A DNA stretch of 64,000 nt from Mesostigma viride (Eukaryota > Streptophyta > Mesostigmatophyceae > Mesostigmatales > Mesostigmataceae): assembly GCA_009746045.1 (NCBI GenBank), contig RPFO01000041.1, positions 6,591,302 to 6,655,301 on the forward strand, given 5' to 3'. Shown here in pieces: positions 11,508-22,185 of this stretch (positions are counted from its first letter, which is position 1; the number at the start of each line of letters is the position of its first letter). A program made the translations under genes and the position numbers. Below the pieces are notes generated by a model. It searched no databases. It was not told where the DNA came from and worked only from the letters and a program-made list of their open reading frames with translations.

Positions 11508-11898
11508 TATCCAAGGAAGGAATTAAACGTGCTGAAGAAGTCCGACTTGGAAGACGGGACCCCGCTCGTCTGCCCCATCCGAGTGAACGCCGCAGACGAG
11601 GGTCGTGGCCCGTGGGCGTTGGGGGCCCTACAGGTCCTCCTCCTACGAAGGCGAATTCGGACGCAGGCTCAGCCTTCTGCTCCTTCGAGTAGTACACTAG
11701 CGCGACCACGCCAGCGACGAGGGCCGCGATCGCGAACCATCCCATGACTCCAAACCCCTGATCCGGTTTCGACCTATTCATCCGAACCCGCCTCTTCACA
11801 TCTTCTTCGGTGACGCCACGTGTCGTGGATCCGCCACTGTTCATCATTACATTCGACATAACCGAAGAAAATTCTCCTGGCTGAATGGACACGGTCAT
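11494..11898 (-). CDS. single-pass membrane protein
   Basis: 134 residues. A polar N-terminus is followed by a transmembrane segment at about 52-70 (GWFAIAALVAGVVALVYY) and a low-complexity Gly/Pro/Arg tail. The tail may be altered, since its composition changes abruptly near residue 90. It is part of the same minus-strand membrane-protein run. No family recognised. Confidence 0.6.
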   Translation of the reverse strand: MTVSIQPGEFSSVMSNVMMNSGGSTTRGVTEEDVKRRVRMNRSKPDQGFGVMGWFAIAALVAGVVALVYYSKEQKAEPASEFAFVGGGPVGPPTPTGHDPRLRRSLGWGRRAGSRLPSRTSSARLIPSLDNDTT

Positions 11899-11940
11899 GG
11901 TTTCCTACACAAGAGGGCAAGAAGATATTAAGGACTGGAG

Positions 11941-13146
11941 TCACTTGCCAGAAAACGCGACCAAGACGATGACGACCACGGCGACCGCGATCGCACTGAT
12001 GCCGACGATCATCATCCAATTGTCTTTCTCGGTGGCGTATTTCTTATAGTCCGCTTCTGAAAGGATTCCTAGGTCGTTGAGACGTTTGGCGTTCGCTTCG
12101 GCTTCAACGGCGACCCTCGTGGATAATAACTTGTTCGCGATCTTAGACTTGTCTCTCGAAGTCTTCGTTTCCTCTATCAGTTTCTTCACATCGTCGTTGT
12201 TTTTATGGCACTCCTTGATAGCCGCCAGCCTCGACGATGCGTTCGTGTAGTCCTCGTCATCCCAATATTCTTGAAACTTGTCTTTCATGGCAGAAAACTC
12301 AAAACATTTGAAATCGGCATCTTTCATGGTAGGTTTTCCGTTTTCGGTAAGAAGAAACGCTTTTGGTATCAAGACGGTTTTTGGCATCCCGCCGGAGTTT
12401 ACCGATGTTTCGAGCTCGCCTTGCGATTGTATCGCTTGGTCTAATAAATTCTCGAGGCCGCCCTGGCTGTCTTGCGTTTCAGCGGTATCCGACGATTGAG
12501 ACGTCGGTTGCGTCGGAGATGTGGACTGGGACGGAGGCGGGTTACTAGGTAGAGTTGGAGCCTGTGGGGTCGGAGGTGGGTTGCTGGGTTGAGTTGGAGC
12601 CTGTTGTTGTGGAGGAGGGTTGCTAGGTTGAGTCGGAGCCTGTGGTGGTGGAGGAGGGGTGCTAGGTTGAGTCGGAGCCTGTGGTGGTGGAGGAGGGGTG
12701 CTAGATTGCGTCGCGGGCGGCTCAGGAGCGGTTTCGTTCGGTTTGCCAAAGTCCGGGTTCGTAAACGTGAAGAACATCCGGGAGCTGGGGATGGACTTCG
12801 ACGTGACGTCGGACTTGAACCAACAATTACCCTTCGACGGATCGGCCTTGTTGGTGGGTCGCCACGTGAATCCTGCGCACTTCGCGTTATCCTTGGCGCA
12901 GGCTTCTGCGCACGCGCTCAAACTCACGGAAGTGAGCGAGTCAGAAGAAGAACCAGCGGGAATCACGTTCAACCCAAAGTTCGTCCACGTGACGTTGTTC
13001 GACACACCCCACGTCTGAGTAGGCCTCGAGGTCCTGATCTGGCCATTATACGAGACGTTGTCCCTGTCGTAGTTCATCCATTCTGTCAGGACGTCTTCTG
13101 TGAACGTCTTTGTATCCAGCGCCATTTTCTTCATGTTGGCGTGCAT
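11941..13146 (-). CDS. PAN/Apple-domain membrane protein with proline-rich repeats
   Basis: About 400 residues from the ATG at 13146; longer readings upstream overlap another gene. Domain order: short N-terminus; PAN/Apple-like module at about 40-120 with C-A-x-A-C-A, CAGFTW and CWFKSDVTSK; tandem proline-rich repeats of the form P-P-x-P-Q-A-P-T-x-P-S at about 130-200; a charged helical region; and a C-terminal transmembrane helix (MMIVGISAIAVAVVVIVLVAF). PAN domains bind proteins or carbohydrates, so a virion surface role is inferred. The PAN module is nearly copied in 13271-15640, showing duplication within the locus. Confidence 0.75.
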   Translation of the reverse strand: MHANMKKMALDTKTFTEDVLTEWMNYDRDNVSYNGQIRTSRPTQTWGVSNNVTWTNFGLNVIPAGSSSDSLTSVSLSACAEACAKDNAKCAGFTWRPTNKADPSKGNCWFKSDVTSKSIPSSRMFFTFTNPDFGKPNETAPEPPATQSSTPPPPPQAPTQPSTPPPPPQAPTQPSNPPPQQQAPTQPSNPPPTPQAPTLPSNPPPSQSTSPTQPTSQSSDTAETQDSQGGLENLLDQAIQSQGELETSVNSGGMPKTVLIPKAFLLTENGKPTMKDADFKCFEFSAMKDKFQEYWDDEDYTNASSRLAAIKECHKNNDDVKKLIEETKTSRDKSKIANKLLSTRVAVEAEANAKRLNDLGILSEADYKKYATEKDNWMMIVGISAIAVAVVVIVLVAFSGK

Positions 13147-13358
13147 GGACGAATTTCCGGTTTCGAGAGGAAGAGAGTCACCTGATCCCTGCGAAATGCG
13201 AGATCCACCGCGTTGTTTGCCTCTTCGGAAGTCAGCGTGGCCGCGTGATTCATCAGGACGTCTAACAATGTCATCGCGGAGGGCAAGTCGACAGGTATGG
13301 ACCAAAACGCCTTCTTGAGTTCGGGAATCGCGGCAGAAGAGTTAAACGCGGCCGCCAT
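13131..13358 (-). CDS. short protein or C-terminal continuation of the next gene
   Basis: 75 residues opening MAAAFNSSAAIP. It overlaps the 3' end of 13271-15640 in another frame. Its helical, LD-rich texture matches that protein's C-terminal region better than the arginine-rich tail reached in the other frame. It may be the real C-terminus joined through a one-base frameshift, or an independent small gene with its own ATG. The two cannot be separated by eye. Confidence 0.4.
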   Translation of the reverse strand: MAAAFNSSAAIPELKKAFWSIPVDLPSAMTLLDVLMNHAATLTSEEANNAVDLAFRRDQVTLFLSKPEIRPCTPT

Positions 13359-15640
13359 GTATTTCTGTCGAGGCTCGAAGATTTCGACTTCACTGCCTTA
13401 GCCCATCTCGTCATGGGCGTGAACTTGACAACGTCGTTCGCGAGGTCGACTTGGCCGAACGCCGGACTCGCGTCGAACGCGTAGTGGTAGAACCGTCTCA
13501 AGGCGCCGTCTACGTCGTCCTTGTTCCACATGCTTGCGACGGCCCCCCCTGCCTCGCTCAGCGTAAGAACAGGCTCCGTGCTCGCGGAGGAGCCGGCCGA
13601 AGTGCTTGTCTGGGTCGTCGAGGTCGACGCGGTCGACGCGGTCGTCGCGGTTGTCGAGGTCGCGGAGGGGAGCGGGATGACGGAGTATCCCAGAGCGACC
13701 GCGACGGCTCTTGTCTGCGCTCGGGTCGAGTAATCGGCGCTCTTATTGGCAACGAACGTGTTGATGCGGCTCATGTTGTGACCGGTAGACGCAAAATCGT
13801 TCGCGCGGTAATTGTACGACTGCTGGACGGTGGATACTCCTACGACTCCGTCCGCCATCGGTCCTCTCATGGCGCTGGCCCACGATTTGGATAGCTCGTT
13901 TTCTAACGCCACTGCGGACGGGACGTCGCCCGCCTTCCACGTACGGATGAGGTCGCCCCACCCGAGAAGGACGGACATCAAAGGTGGGCTGATGTACCCC
14001 CTTTGGGACGCTAGGACTTCTATGTCATTGGTGGGAAGGTCCCTTGTAAGGCGAGCGAGAAGGGTGGATACGACGATTTCGCGCCTCTTGGCGGGAGTGA
14101 GCCTTGCCCCCCCGGAAGACGACGGGAGAGCGCTAATCGCGTTTTCGTCCCACTGATTGGCTTGGACTCGCTTGATCTCTTCGGCGAGCGCCAGGTGCAG
14201 CTTATCTGGCACCCACAGGCTCCCAATCAACAAGTAGGGAGGCAAGCCCGGAGTAGGCGCGGGAGCGGTGGCGGGGGGGATGACGGGCGCCGAACTCGTC
14301 GCAGGCGCTGACGGAGGATTGGTGGCAGGGGGGGCGACGGCCGCTTGCTGAGAAGTGGCGGCGGGGGAGGTGGCGGAGGGAGGTATTTGCGATCGCGGCA
14401 CCGTGACATCGTACAAGTACCCGTGATCCTTGCTCTTCCATTGGACTGTGAATCCCGTGACCGTTTCTCCCTGAATCCCCGTCGATGTCCAACTCGTGAC
14501 GAACGCCATTCCTCGGGCTATATCACTCGGCACTGGATAATCAGGAAATGTTGCCCAGTCAAGATACTTCGACACATCCGATCCCTTCCATGTGCCGCTT
14601 TTTGGGGTTTTCGGGTCTGAAATGTTGCGGACCGTGAAAAAAACGCCTGGCTGCGGTGTAAACACCTTTTTCCTGACGAAGTCGCCTCTTTCCTTGTTGG
14701 TCGCATACATATCTTTCGTGGCGGCGTTCACACTAGAGAAAGTTTGACCAATGATCGCAGCCGCCGTGGCGGCCTGGCCGGAACTCTGCGCTACGGACTG
14801 GAGGGCGGAGGCGGGGTTCCTGAAATCGGGGTTGGTCAGCGTGTAAAAGGTCCGTGAACTAGGGATGGCTTTGCTGGTCACGTCGGATTTGAACCAGCAA
14901 GACCTGATCGATGGGTTTTGTTCGTTCGCGCGCCACGTGAACCCCGCGCACCGGTTGCTATCCCTCGCGCATATGGCGGCACATTCTTGCATGGTCTTTC
15001 CGGACACGGAGTCCTTATCTTGCCCCGCGGGGACCACGTTCAGACCGAACCCTGACCACGTGACCTTGTTCTCGATCCCCCAGGCCCTGTTGTTCACGCT
15101 CGGCGCGGCGGGCGTGCTGGCCTTCTCCCGTTCGAGCCACAACTCCAGACCTCCTTGAACGAACGTGCCCGTCATCACCGCCCAGTTCCTCACTTCTACG
15201 TCGTTCGACACGTTCTTTATGTAGTACACGGTCTGGTCTTGAAGATACTCTCGAGGAAGGAAGACGTACACGTCGCTGATGGAGATCACTTTCAACAGAA
15301 CGACGGCGACATACAATAGCAAAGTCCCTTCTCTGACCTTTCTCCGAACATACCACAGATCCTTGAGACGTTCTACGACCAGTTCTTGGGGGAAATGTCG
15401 ATTGCGAACTCCTTCTGGTACATTACGCACGTCATTCACGTTCCACTCCTTTTCTAGCACCTGCGCTTGTTTTTCTAGCGGGAATTTCGAGTCCACGGCC
15501 TTCGCGAGCAGAACAGGGTCGTACGGAGTCTCCGTCGAGAATTTGTGAAAACTCCTTACTGCTAACCCTGCTGCCCCGACCGTCCACGAAGCCACTATCA
15601 GATTGACGTTTGTGTCGAGCACTATCTGGGGAACCGACAT
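13271..15640 (-). CDS. large PAN/Apple-domain membrane protein
   Basis: 789 residues. A hydrophobic segment near residues 10-30 and another at about 105-122 (GTLLLYVAVVLLKVISI) suggest membrane insertion. A PAN/Apple module follows at about 185-270 (CAAICARDSNRCAGFTW, CWFKSDVTSK). Then come a mixed alpha/beta region, a Pro/Ala linker near 430-475, and two helical segments separated by a Ser/Thr-rich stretch at about 665-700. The last roughly 30 residues are arginine/proline-rich and probably out of frame (see 13131-13358). It is divergent from the helicase across a short AT-rich promoter region. Likely a virion surface or membrane protein; no enzymatic motif seen. Confidence 0.7.
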   Translation of the reverse strand: MSVPQIVLDTNVNLIVASWTVGAAGLAVRSFHKFSTETPYDPVLLAKAVDSKFPLEKQAQVLEKEWNVNDVRNVPEGVRNRHFPQELVVERLKDLWYVRRKVREGTLLLYVAVVLLKVISISDVYVFLPREYLQDQTVYYIKNVSNDVEVRNWAVMTGTFVQGGLELWLEREKASTPAAPSVNNRAWGIENKVTWSGFGLNVVPAGQDKDSVSGKTMQECAAICARDSNRCAGFTWRANEQNPSIRSCWFKSDVTSKAIPSSRTFYTLTNPDFRNPASALQSVAQSSGQAATAAAIIGQTFSSVNAATKDMYATNKERGDFVRKKVFTPQPGVFFTVRNISDPKTPKSGTWKGSDVSKYLDWATFPDYPVPSDIARGMAFVTSWTSTGIQGETVTGFTVQWKSKDHGYLYDVTVPRSQIPPSATSPAATSQQAAVAPPATNPPSAPATSSAPVIPPATAPAPTPGLPPYLLIGSLWVPDKLHLALAEEIKRVQANQWDENAISALPSSSGGARLTPAKRREIVVSTLLARLTRDLPTNDIEVLASQRGYISPPLMSVLLGWGDLIRTWKAGDVPSAVALENELSKSWASAMRGPMADGVVGVSTVQQSYNYRANDFASTGHNMSRINTFVANKSADYSTRAQTRAVAVALGYSVIPLPSATSTTATTASTASTSTTQTSTSAGSSASTEPVLTLSEAGGAVASMWNKDDVDGALRRFYHYAFDASPAFGQVDLANDVVKFTPMTRWAKAVKSKSSSLDRNTWRPRLTLLPRFPNSRRRFGPYLSTCPPR

Positions 15641-15692
15641 GTATTCTTATGTATTCGGTGGAAATAAATGAAGAGTACTAGTAAGATGACGT

Positions 15693-17703
15693 ATGGTAGT
15701 TCACCCCCTTCCACAACGATGGCCGGATTTCGAGAACGATCGCCTCGCGAATTCGCAGGCGTTCGTCAAGGACTACTTCGAGGGCAACATTCGCTTAAAC
15801 CCGCCCCCTGAACACAGGGAGGTGGGTAAAAACACGTGCTCGAGGACCCCGGCGGACATGAAACAGGCCCCCCAGCAGGCCGTCGTGAACATGTACCTGC
15901 GCGGGATCGCGGAAAGGGGGAGCAATCACCGCGGCTTCCTCGCGTGGCACTCGACCGGGTCGGGTAAGACATGCACGGTGTTGGGCGCGATCGAGGCGTT
16001 TTGGGATTCGGGCAGGAAGATCTTCCTCGCAACGAGCAAGGAGAACGCGTCCAACAACTCGATCGCCGGGTACGCGAATTGCGCGTCGATGTTCCCGCGC
16101 TTCAAGAACATGACCAAGAACGAGGTCGCGAATCTCGTAGCTCGGCGTGTGGAAGAACACCGAATCCTGAGTTTCACCCAGCTAGCCCATCTTCTGGACC
16201 TGTACCGCGGTCTGCGTGACAAGACGCGAGCGAGGAGGTCCCTTTTGCAGAACGCCGTTCTGATCATGGACGAAGTTCAGAACCTCTTTTCCCCGCCGTC
16301 CGGTCAGGCGAACGAGTACAGGACGCTGCTCGAGTTCCTCGAGAAGCCGACCGAGGACAACCGCGGTTTGTACATGGTCATACTTAGCGGCACCCCTGGG
16401 CGGAACGAGGAAGAGATTTACCGCCTTCTGACAATGATCAAGGGGAAACCGGTCTACCCCGAGTCGCCTTTGGAGGAGTTCCGAGGCCTTTGTTCTTTCG
16501 TCGACTACGCCGGGGACACGTCCGTGTACCCCTCGAAGAACCGGACATGTTGCACTTCGTCGAAATGAGCCCCGAACAACGCAGCTCGTTGGCTCGAAAG
16601 TTACGAGAGGAGCGCCCGACCTTGAATCGAGACAGGTTTTTGTACGAGGCGCGGCGAGTCACGAACTCCCTCAGCATGCTCCGGTTGTCGCCTCGTACGC
16701 AAAGAGCCACTTGGACGTCCTTTCCCCGAAAATCGCGTGCATCGTGAAGGAGATACTTGACCACCCGAAGGAAAAACACTACCTCTACTCTGCGTTCAAC
16801 GCGTACGGCATCAAGTACGTGGCGACGATACTAGAAGCAGAGGGGTACAAGCCGCTGCGGATGTACGGAGAGGCGCCGGACAGCGAGGGCAAGCGGTACG
16901 TGATGCTCGGCTCCGACTCCGTCCCAACGACCGACTCGGCGTTGAAGCACGTGATGTCCGTGTACAACTCGGACGCCAACGCGCAAGGCCAGCTTTTACA
17001 CGTGGTGTTGGCGAGGAAGAAGTTCAACGAGGGCCTGGACTTAAAAAGCGTCCGACACATCCACATCATGGAGCCGTTGCTCGACGTCAACGCCGAGAGA
17101 CAGGCGATCGCGCGCGCGGTCCGCCACTGCTCTCACTTGCAGCTGGACAAGAAGGAATGGACCGTGACCGTGCATCGGTACATCACGATCGACGGGGTGG
17201 ACGACCGGGTGACAGAACGCGCTCATAAAGAGAACGAAAGCGAGGGCGTCAGCATCTACATGGAGAAACTGAGGGAGGCGTCCGTCGACTGCCGTCTCAT
17301 GAACCGGGTCCACAACCAGGAGGATTGGATGAAGGCGGGGCTGCGAGAGGGTCCGATCGTGTGCCCCATGACCAGAGGGGAAGAAATGCGAAAGTACCTC
17401 AAGGAACGCGGTTTGTCGCTCATCCAAAAGACTCTCAAGTTCGCAAAACGCGTCGTCCTCGCGGCGGGACACAACCTCAAAGAGAGCTTCAAGGCGGACC
17501 TCGAGTCGATCAAGGCGATCGCGAAAGTCCTGATGGTCGACCGCGAAAGCGCCTATGGGATGCTGAAGGACACTTCCAAGGCCGTGTCGGACGCAAGCGT
17601 GACCGAAGAGGTCCAAGACGCCATCAAGGGCGTGGAGATCATCACCGGGTACGGCAAGAAGCCGATACGGCAGCTCGTTTTGGAAGGCTACTGGCTGGCC
17701 TAG
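15693..17703 (+). pseudogene. D6R/D11-type superfamily II helicase, two frameshifts
   Basis: About 670 codons over three frames (15693 to about 16534, to about 16680, to 17703). Motif I is WHSTGSGKT near 15945, motif II MDEVQNL near 16265, motif III LSGTP near 16384. The C-terminal helicase half has FNEGLDLKSVRHIHIMEP and an A-R-A-V-R-H-C-S-H motif VI, diagnostic of the NCLDV D6R/NPH-I group. Poxvirus relatives act in early transcription initiation and termination. One base appears lost in the C-run at 16531-16534 and another shift lies near 16678. Every motif is otherwise intact, so decay is recent or the shifts are sequence errors. The stop overlaps the convergent membrane gene's stop. Confidence 0.85.
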
Positions 17704-18557
17704 TGCAGCCCGGTGGAGATCTTGCGCATGGTCGTGGTCCTCCCCGTGAACATCACGAACACGGAGTACGACGCCGCGATCACCGCGCACTGCACCAGGA
17801 GAGAGACCGCGTCCTTCCCAGGGGCCTTGAAGGCGGCCGTCCAGAGGGGCACCGAAATGAGCGTGGCTGCGGACGCGAGCATAACTATCGTAGAGGCCTT
17901 GTTTTGGTAGTTGGCCGGGGCGACCTCGACCTCACCTTTTTCGTCCAGCTTGAGTTGCTTCCTGTCCCAGTACAGGGATTTCAGGTGGCCCGGGTACGAC
18001 GACGGCGTCAACCGCGACTCGAAGTCGTGAAAGAACGCTTCATGGAGCTTCTTGATCTTGGCTTCCTTTTCTCCCTTCGCGGATATGGCGATCGAGGCGT
18101 CGTTGGAAATGCCCGCGATGTATTCCATCGGTACGGCCATGCCTTTCATGAGGGTCCAGGCCACCGCCTCCGTGGCGATGCTCAGAGTCGCCGCGAGGGC
18201 CGACAGCATCACGGTGCCAGACGCGACGTGTTTCCATCCCACGAGCCACAGAAAGATCGTCACGGCAAACGATATCAAGGTGGGGGTCAATAGGAGTCCC
18301 GTGGTCTTGGCGTCGTCGAGTTCGAGACGCGGAATGGCCTTCTCCTCTCCCATCACCTTGTTGAACGTGTCCGCGTAAAACGGGAGGACGAACAACTTTA
18401 CGAACCCGTACTGGGTCGCCAAGATGACCGTCAGACTGGCGAGGCCGGACACGAGGACCGTCATGAAGCCCGTATCACCCTTCCCCCTCCTGGATAACGC
18501 GAGGAGGGTAAGGGACGGCCCTGCGATCGCCAAAAGTACGAAAATGAGCGTGCTCAT
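17700..18557 (-). CDS. multi-pass membrane protein
   Basis: 285 residues with about six hydrophobic segments: 3-21, 33-52, 85-105, 111-133, 222-242 and 248-268. A charged cytosolic-type loop lies at about 150-215. The loop is rich in Lys/Glu and aromatic residues. Its start overlaps the stop of 18554-18847, so the two are probably co-expressed. No transporter or enzyme signature recognised. Confidence 0.7.
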   Translation of the reverse strand: MSTLIFVLLAIAGPSLTLLALSRRGKGDTGFMTVLVSGLASLTVILATQYGFVKLFVLPFYADTFNKVMGEEKAIPRLELDDAKTTGLLLTPTLISFAVTIFLWLVGWKHVASGTVMLSALAATLSIATEAVAWTLMKGMAVPMEYIAGISNDASIAISAKGEKEAKIKKLHEAFFHDFESRLTPSSYPGHLKSLYWDRKQLKLDEKGEVEVAPANYQNKASTIVMLASAATLISVPLWTAAFKAPGKDAVSLLVQCAVIAASYSVFVMFTGRTTTMRKISTGLH

Positions 18558-18847
18558 CCACTTGTTTCCCTCCCCCCCGTTTCCATGTACACGTCCTCGG
18601 CGCTGACGCTCGGATCCTTCACCTCTTCGAGGAGGACGTCCGCTACCGCGTCCAGCCCCATCTCATCTGCCGTGACGGGCTCCGTCGTCGACCCGAGCTT
18701 ACTCTTCACCTTCTTCTCCATCGTCCGCTTGGCCGCGGTCGCGATCTCTACGCGGACGTAGCCGATCAAAAGCAACAACTCGACGCCCATCACGAACGAG
18801 GACATCGTGATCGCGTGCGACGGAATCGACAAGTCTAAACGCACCAT
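18554..18847 (-). CDS. small single-pass membrane protein
   Basis: 97 residues. A hydrophobic segment at about 13-32 (MSSFVMGVELLLLIGYVRV) is followed by a basic stretch (KRTMEKKVKSK) and an acidic C-terminus. The topology suggests a membrane anchor with a cytosolic or intravirion tail. It ends four bases inside the next membrane gene. Unknown family. Confidence 0.6.
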   Translation of the reverse strand: MVRLDLSIPSHAITMSSFVMGVELLLLIGYVRVEIATAAKRTMEKKVKSKLGSTTEPVTADEMGLDAVADVLLEEVKDPSVSAEDVYMETGGRETSG

Positions 18848-18909
18848 TGTTTCTATAAATACCAGCGATGTTTTTTACGCGCCGCGGATCTCCTCTTCAC
18901 GAGAAGAAA

Positions 18910-19083
18910 TCAGCGCACGATCGACTCTCGTGAGACTCCTGGCCTGGACTCGGTAGTATCCTCCGAGTTAGTCGATGCCCTGCGCCCTCGGATGTTCGGT
19001 ATCACGGCCCGGAACGACCTGCGGATCTTGCGGATTTTCATGTGCATTTTTTCGTCTATCGGCACGGACCAGCAGGCGCCCAT
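18910..19083 (-). CDS. small basic protein with possible N-terminal lipidation
   Basis: 57 codons, ATG at 19083. It begins MGACWS, an N-myristoylation-like context with an adjacent cysteine that could be palmitoylated. An Arg/Lys-rich middle (KIRKIRRSFR) and a Ser/Thr/Glu tail follow. It is divergent from 19136 across an AT-rich 50-bp spacer that could serve as a shared promoter. It fills an otherwise empty gap. The length is short, so chance is possible. Confidence 0.45.
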   Translation of the reverse strand: MGACWSVPIDEKMHMKIRKIRRSFRAVIPNIRGRRASTNSEDTTESRPGVSRESIVR

Positions 19084-20216
19084 CGAAAGACTTCATTCAT
19101 AATATCTCCATCGATTTATATACAATTGACCCTCGATGAGTCCCAGACCGGACATGTACTTCATGAGCGTCAAGAACGAGCTTGAGCCGTACCCTACAAA
19201 ACGCGTATCTGCCGGCATTTCTTTGCAAAAAAACGGTCGGACGTTCCCGCTCGAGATTCACTACAAGCTCGTGAAGAGAGTGCTTTACGTGTGGGTGCCC
19301 ATACCGGAAGGGTACGAGAGCAAATTCATCGAAAAACTCCGAGCACGAGGAATCAACGATCTCGCCTATTGCCAGATCGAGTGCAGGAAAAGGGACGCGG
19401 AACACACTCCCAAGTCGACGGAGCACCTCGGAAATCTGAACCACAAGTACGCGTACCTCGAATGGTTCTACGTGCGAGCACAGCAGCACAAAGACGACGG
19501 CGGCGAGGAAGAACTGACCGCTTTCGCTCGCTTCGGGAAACGCATGCTGTGTTGGAGTTTGAACGTGCTGATCCAGAACGGTCACATCACCGACCCGGAA
19601 AACGCATACGTGGGGCTCGAGGCCGGCGGAGGCCATTGTGCCGCTCCGAGACCGGAAGAAAAACAGAAGACGGAGGAGCCGCCGAAAGAGGACATCGCCG
19701 CGGTCGACAAGTTTCTTTCGCAATACCCGTTCACGTACGAGTACGTTCTTTCGACGATCCGAAACATGAAGGACGTGAACCCGGAAGAATTCAAGAGAAA
19801 AACCAAGTGCGAGATCGAGGATAATATCAAATTAGTCAAATATTACGAACATTACGGATTTCGAGTGTTCGATCCCAGGAACGGTCTCGGGTTCCTCATG
19901 GAGGCTCCCTTGCCGGTCGTCTTGAACACGTGTAGATCGGCCGCAGGGTTTCCGAACCATCTAGAAGATATACAATTGGGCCGAACCAGAGCAAGGCCGA
20001 CTTTGGCGAAACTCTCCGCACCCGTCAAAAACGCGAAGAGGAAAAGGCCCGCCCGGCCACCGCTGCCGGCTCCTCCGAAACCGGTCGCGGTTGCCGCGGT
20101 CCGCGCAAACAAGCCGGAGTCGGCCGAACGACTGCGCAACGCGTTGACGTGTCTCCGCAGAAGCCGGCCCGGCGGTCCGTTGACGAGGTCCCAGGCTTCG
20201 TGTGAAGGGATCAAAG

Positions 20217-21031
20217 TGTTGGAAAAGGTAGAGGAAACTAATGGGTTTTACACAATGCCTTGTGCTTGGCCTTGCTACCCTTTCACCTTGCAGGTGATGA
20301 AAGACTGAGCTTGAAGACAATGGAAGAGAGACCAGAAAAAGAGTTTTATTTCAGAGGTTAGGAATATAGGTTGAATAGAGGTTAAATGGAGGTGAAATGG
20401 AGGTACCTGCCCTTAGGGGGCAGTTTCCTTTTATACCTTTTAGGCTAGGAAGGATGACATCAGCAATGACATCATCACAGAAGCTTGTAGAAACATCCTA
20501 GCATATTCCTAGCATATTCCCAGCATATTCTCAGCATATTCCAGGAATATTCCTGGCATATTCTTAGAACATTCCTAGAACATTCTAGACATGATCCAAT
20601 GAGCTGGCATAATAGCTAGATGCCAAGTGTCTACGTAATAATGTGCCACATAACATAATTAATAAAGTGACACATCTCTTCTCCTTGGAGTGACAAGTGT
20701 CATGCAATGAGTCTACCCACTTGTCATCATGTAAGTCATAACATGTGTCATCATGAGCTTCCAACACTTGTCAGCTCATGGACCAAACACTTGTCCAATA
20801 GGCCATAGCACCACTTGTCAATCAAATACGTGATGCTACTAGGCTGACTCAGGGTACAAGTCATCCATGTCCAAGTATAGGACTATGGCACATGAATATT
20901 GATCAGCTCATTGAGCCTGTTCCATCTAGCTCATCATAGCTATCAAATTCCCAGTCCATAAGGAATAAATCCAACAAGAAATAAATCAGGCTGGGATATA
21001 TTGTGGCCAGGTGGATATAATATCCCTAACA
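20217..21031 (-). repeat. 3' LTR (relative to element direction)
   Basis: 815 bp, same sequence as 23707-24521 by eye at every position checked, offset 3490. It contains repeated AGCATATTCC-type short motifs near 20500-20580 and several CACTTGTC motifs near 20690-20820. Confidence 0.93.
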
Positions 21032-22185
21032 CCCCCCTTAGCCACATGGGCACAATGCAAGAGATGACTGGGTAGGTGGAATCTCAACACCCCCCTGAAC
21101 CACATGCTCGTAGCATGCCGTCCAGTTGCTAGCATGGTGCAACTGAAAATGAAGATGCCGTCCTCGTGAAACGCTTGAAGCTCCAACATGCGGTCATGAG
21201 CCGCACTACCGCCACTGATCCCCCCCCCGGCAACGCGAATGAGTGTCCTACCATAGCAGCAACGCACTAGCTGCCCATCAATCCTGGATGGCTGATACCC
21301 AACCCTTAGTTGGAAAAAAGTGCTCTAGATGCTACATTCCCCCCTCACTCAAAGCGGCTGCCCATGGACACAATAGGGGCACACAGTCCCACATGACATA
21401 TAATACGGCAACACATGCCAACAAAGAAAGTCCCTATGAGCTAACCCAAACGGTATAGAGGTAGGGAAACGGCAACAATACGTGCTGTACACACACGGAG
21501 CAACATAACATACGCCATCTCACACAATAAATGACACCAACATCACGTTTTACGCCAAATAAACGGGGTGAGCAAACAAACATATTGGCAACAAATGCCA
21601 CACAAACAAGGTACAATACAACCTTCAACACAAAACACAGTGGCCATAACAGATAAACACGCTTCATAGCAAAGAAAACAGGACGTGCAAGACATTACCG
21701 CCACAAAGGCGAACACAGGTAACGATTACTTCGTCACGATTCACAAATCAGTGCCCGAGAGTAAACATAACGTCCGACATTACAGGCTATGCCGAAATGC
21801 ACAGCCGAACTCGACACAAAGGACGTAAACACTTGCATAAAAGCAATGCTCTCAGCACAAAACAAAATAACACACGCGTCACAGGCACTTTACTTACGAA
21901 AACAAGTCGTAGACGACGATACAACGGCGCTTCACTACGCCGCAGACCAGTGCCACAAATAGCGTGCAAAAACTCTGGAGATACACTCCAGGTACGTAGA
22001 AAACGTCTCGTGGGAACAATACCAATATGCGTGGGCCATCGCCACTGAACGCATGGCAAAATAAACACATAATTGCTGGAAGAACACAAAGAAAGAACCA
22101 GAAAACGCAGGCTTACGGCGCCTCACAATTTCCAGCAAACACGACACAAAAGTCGACATACAAGTTCATTTCCCACGACAAAACA
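21032..22185 (-). other. 3' non-coding part of the copia derivative
   Basis: About 1.15 kb between the protease-containing frame and the polypurine tract. No reverse transcriptase, RNase H or integrase motif is seen in any frame. This is where the missing pol gene would normally lie. Confidence 0.7.

Noticed and set aside
20585-20767. 60-residue frame repeated at 24075-24257
   Set aside because: It is the same chance frame in each LTR.
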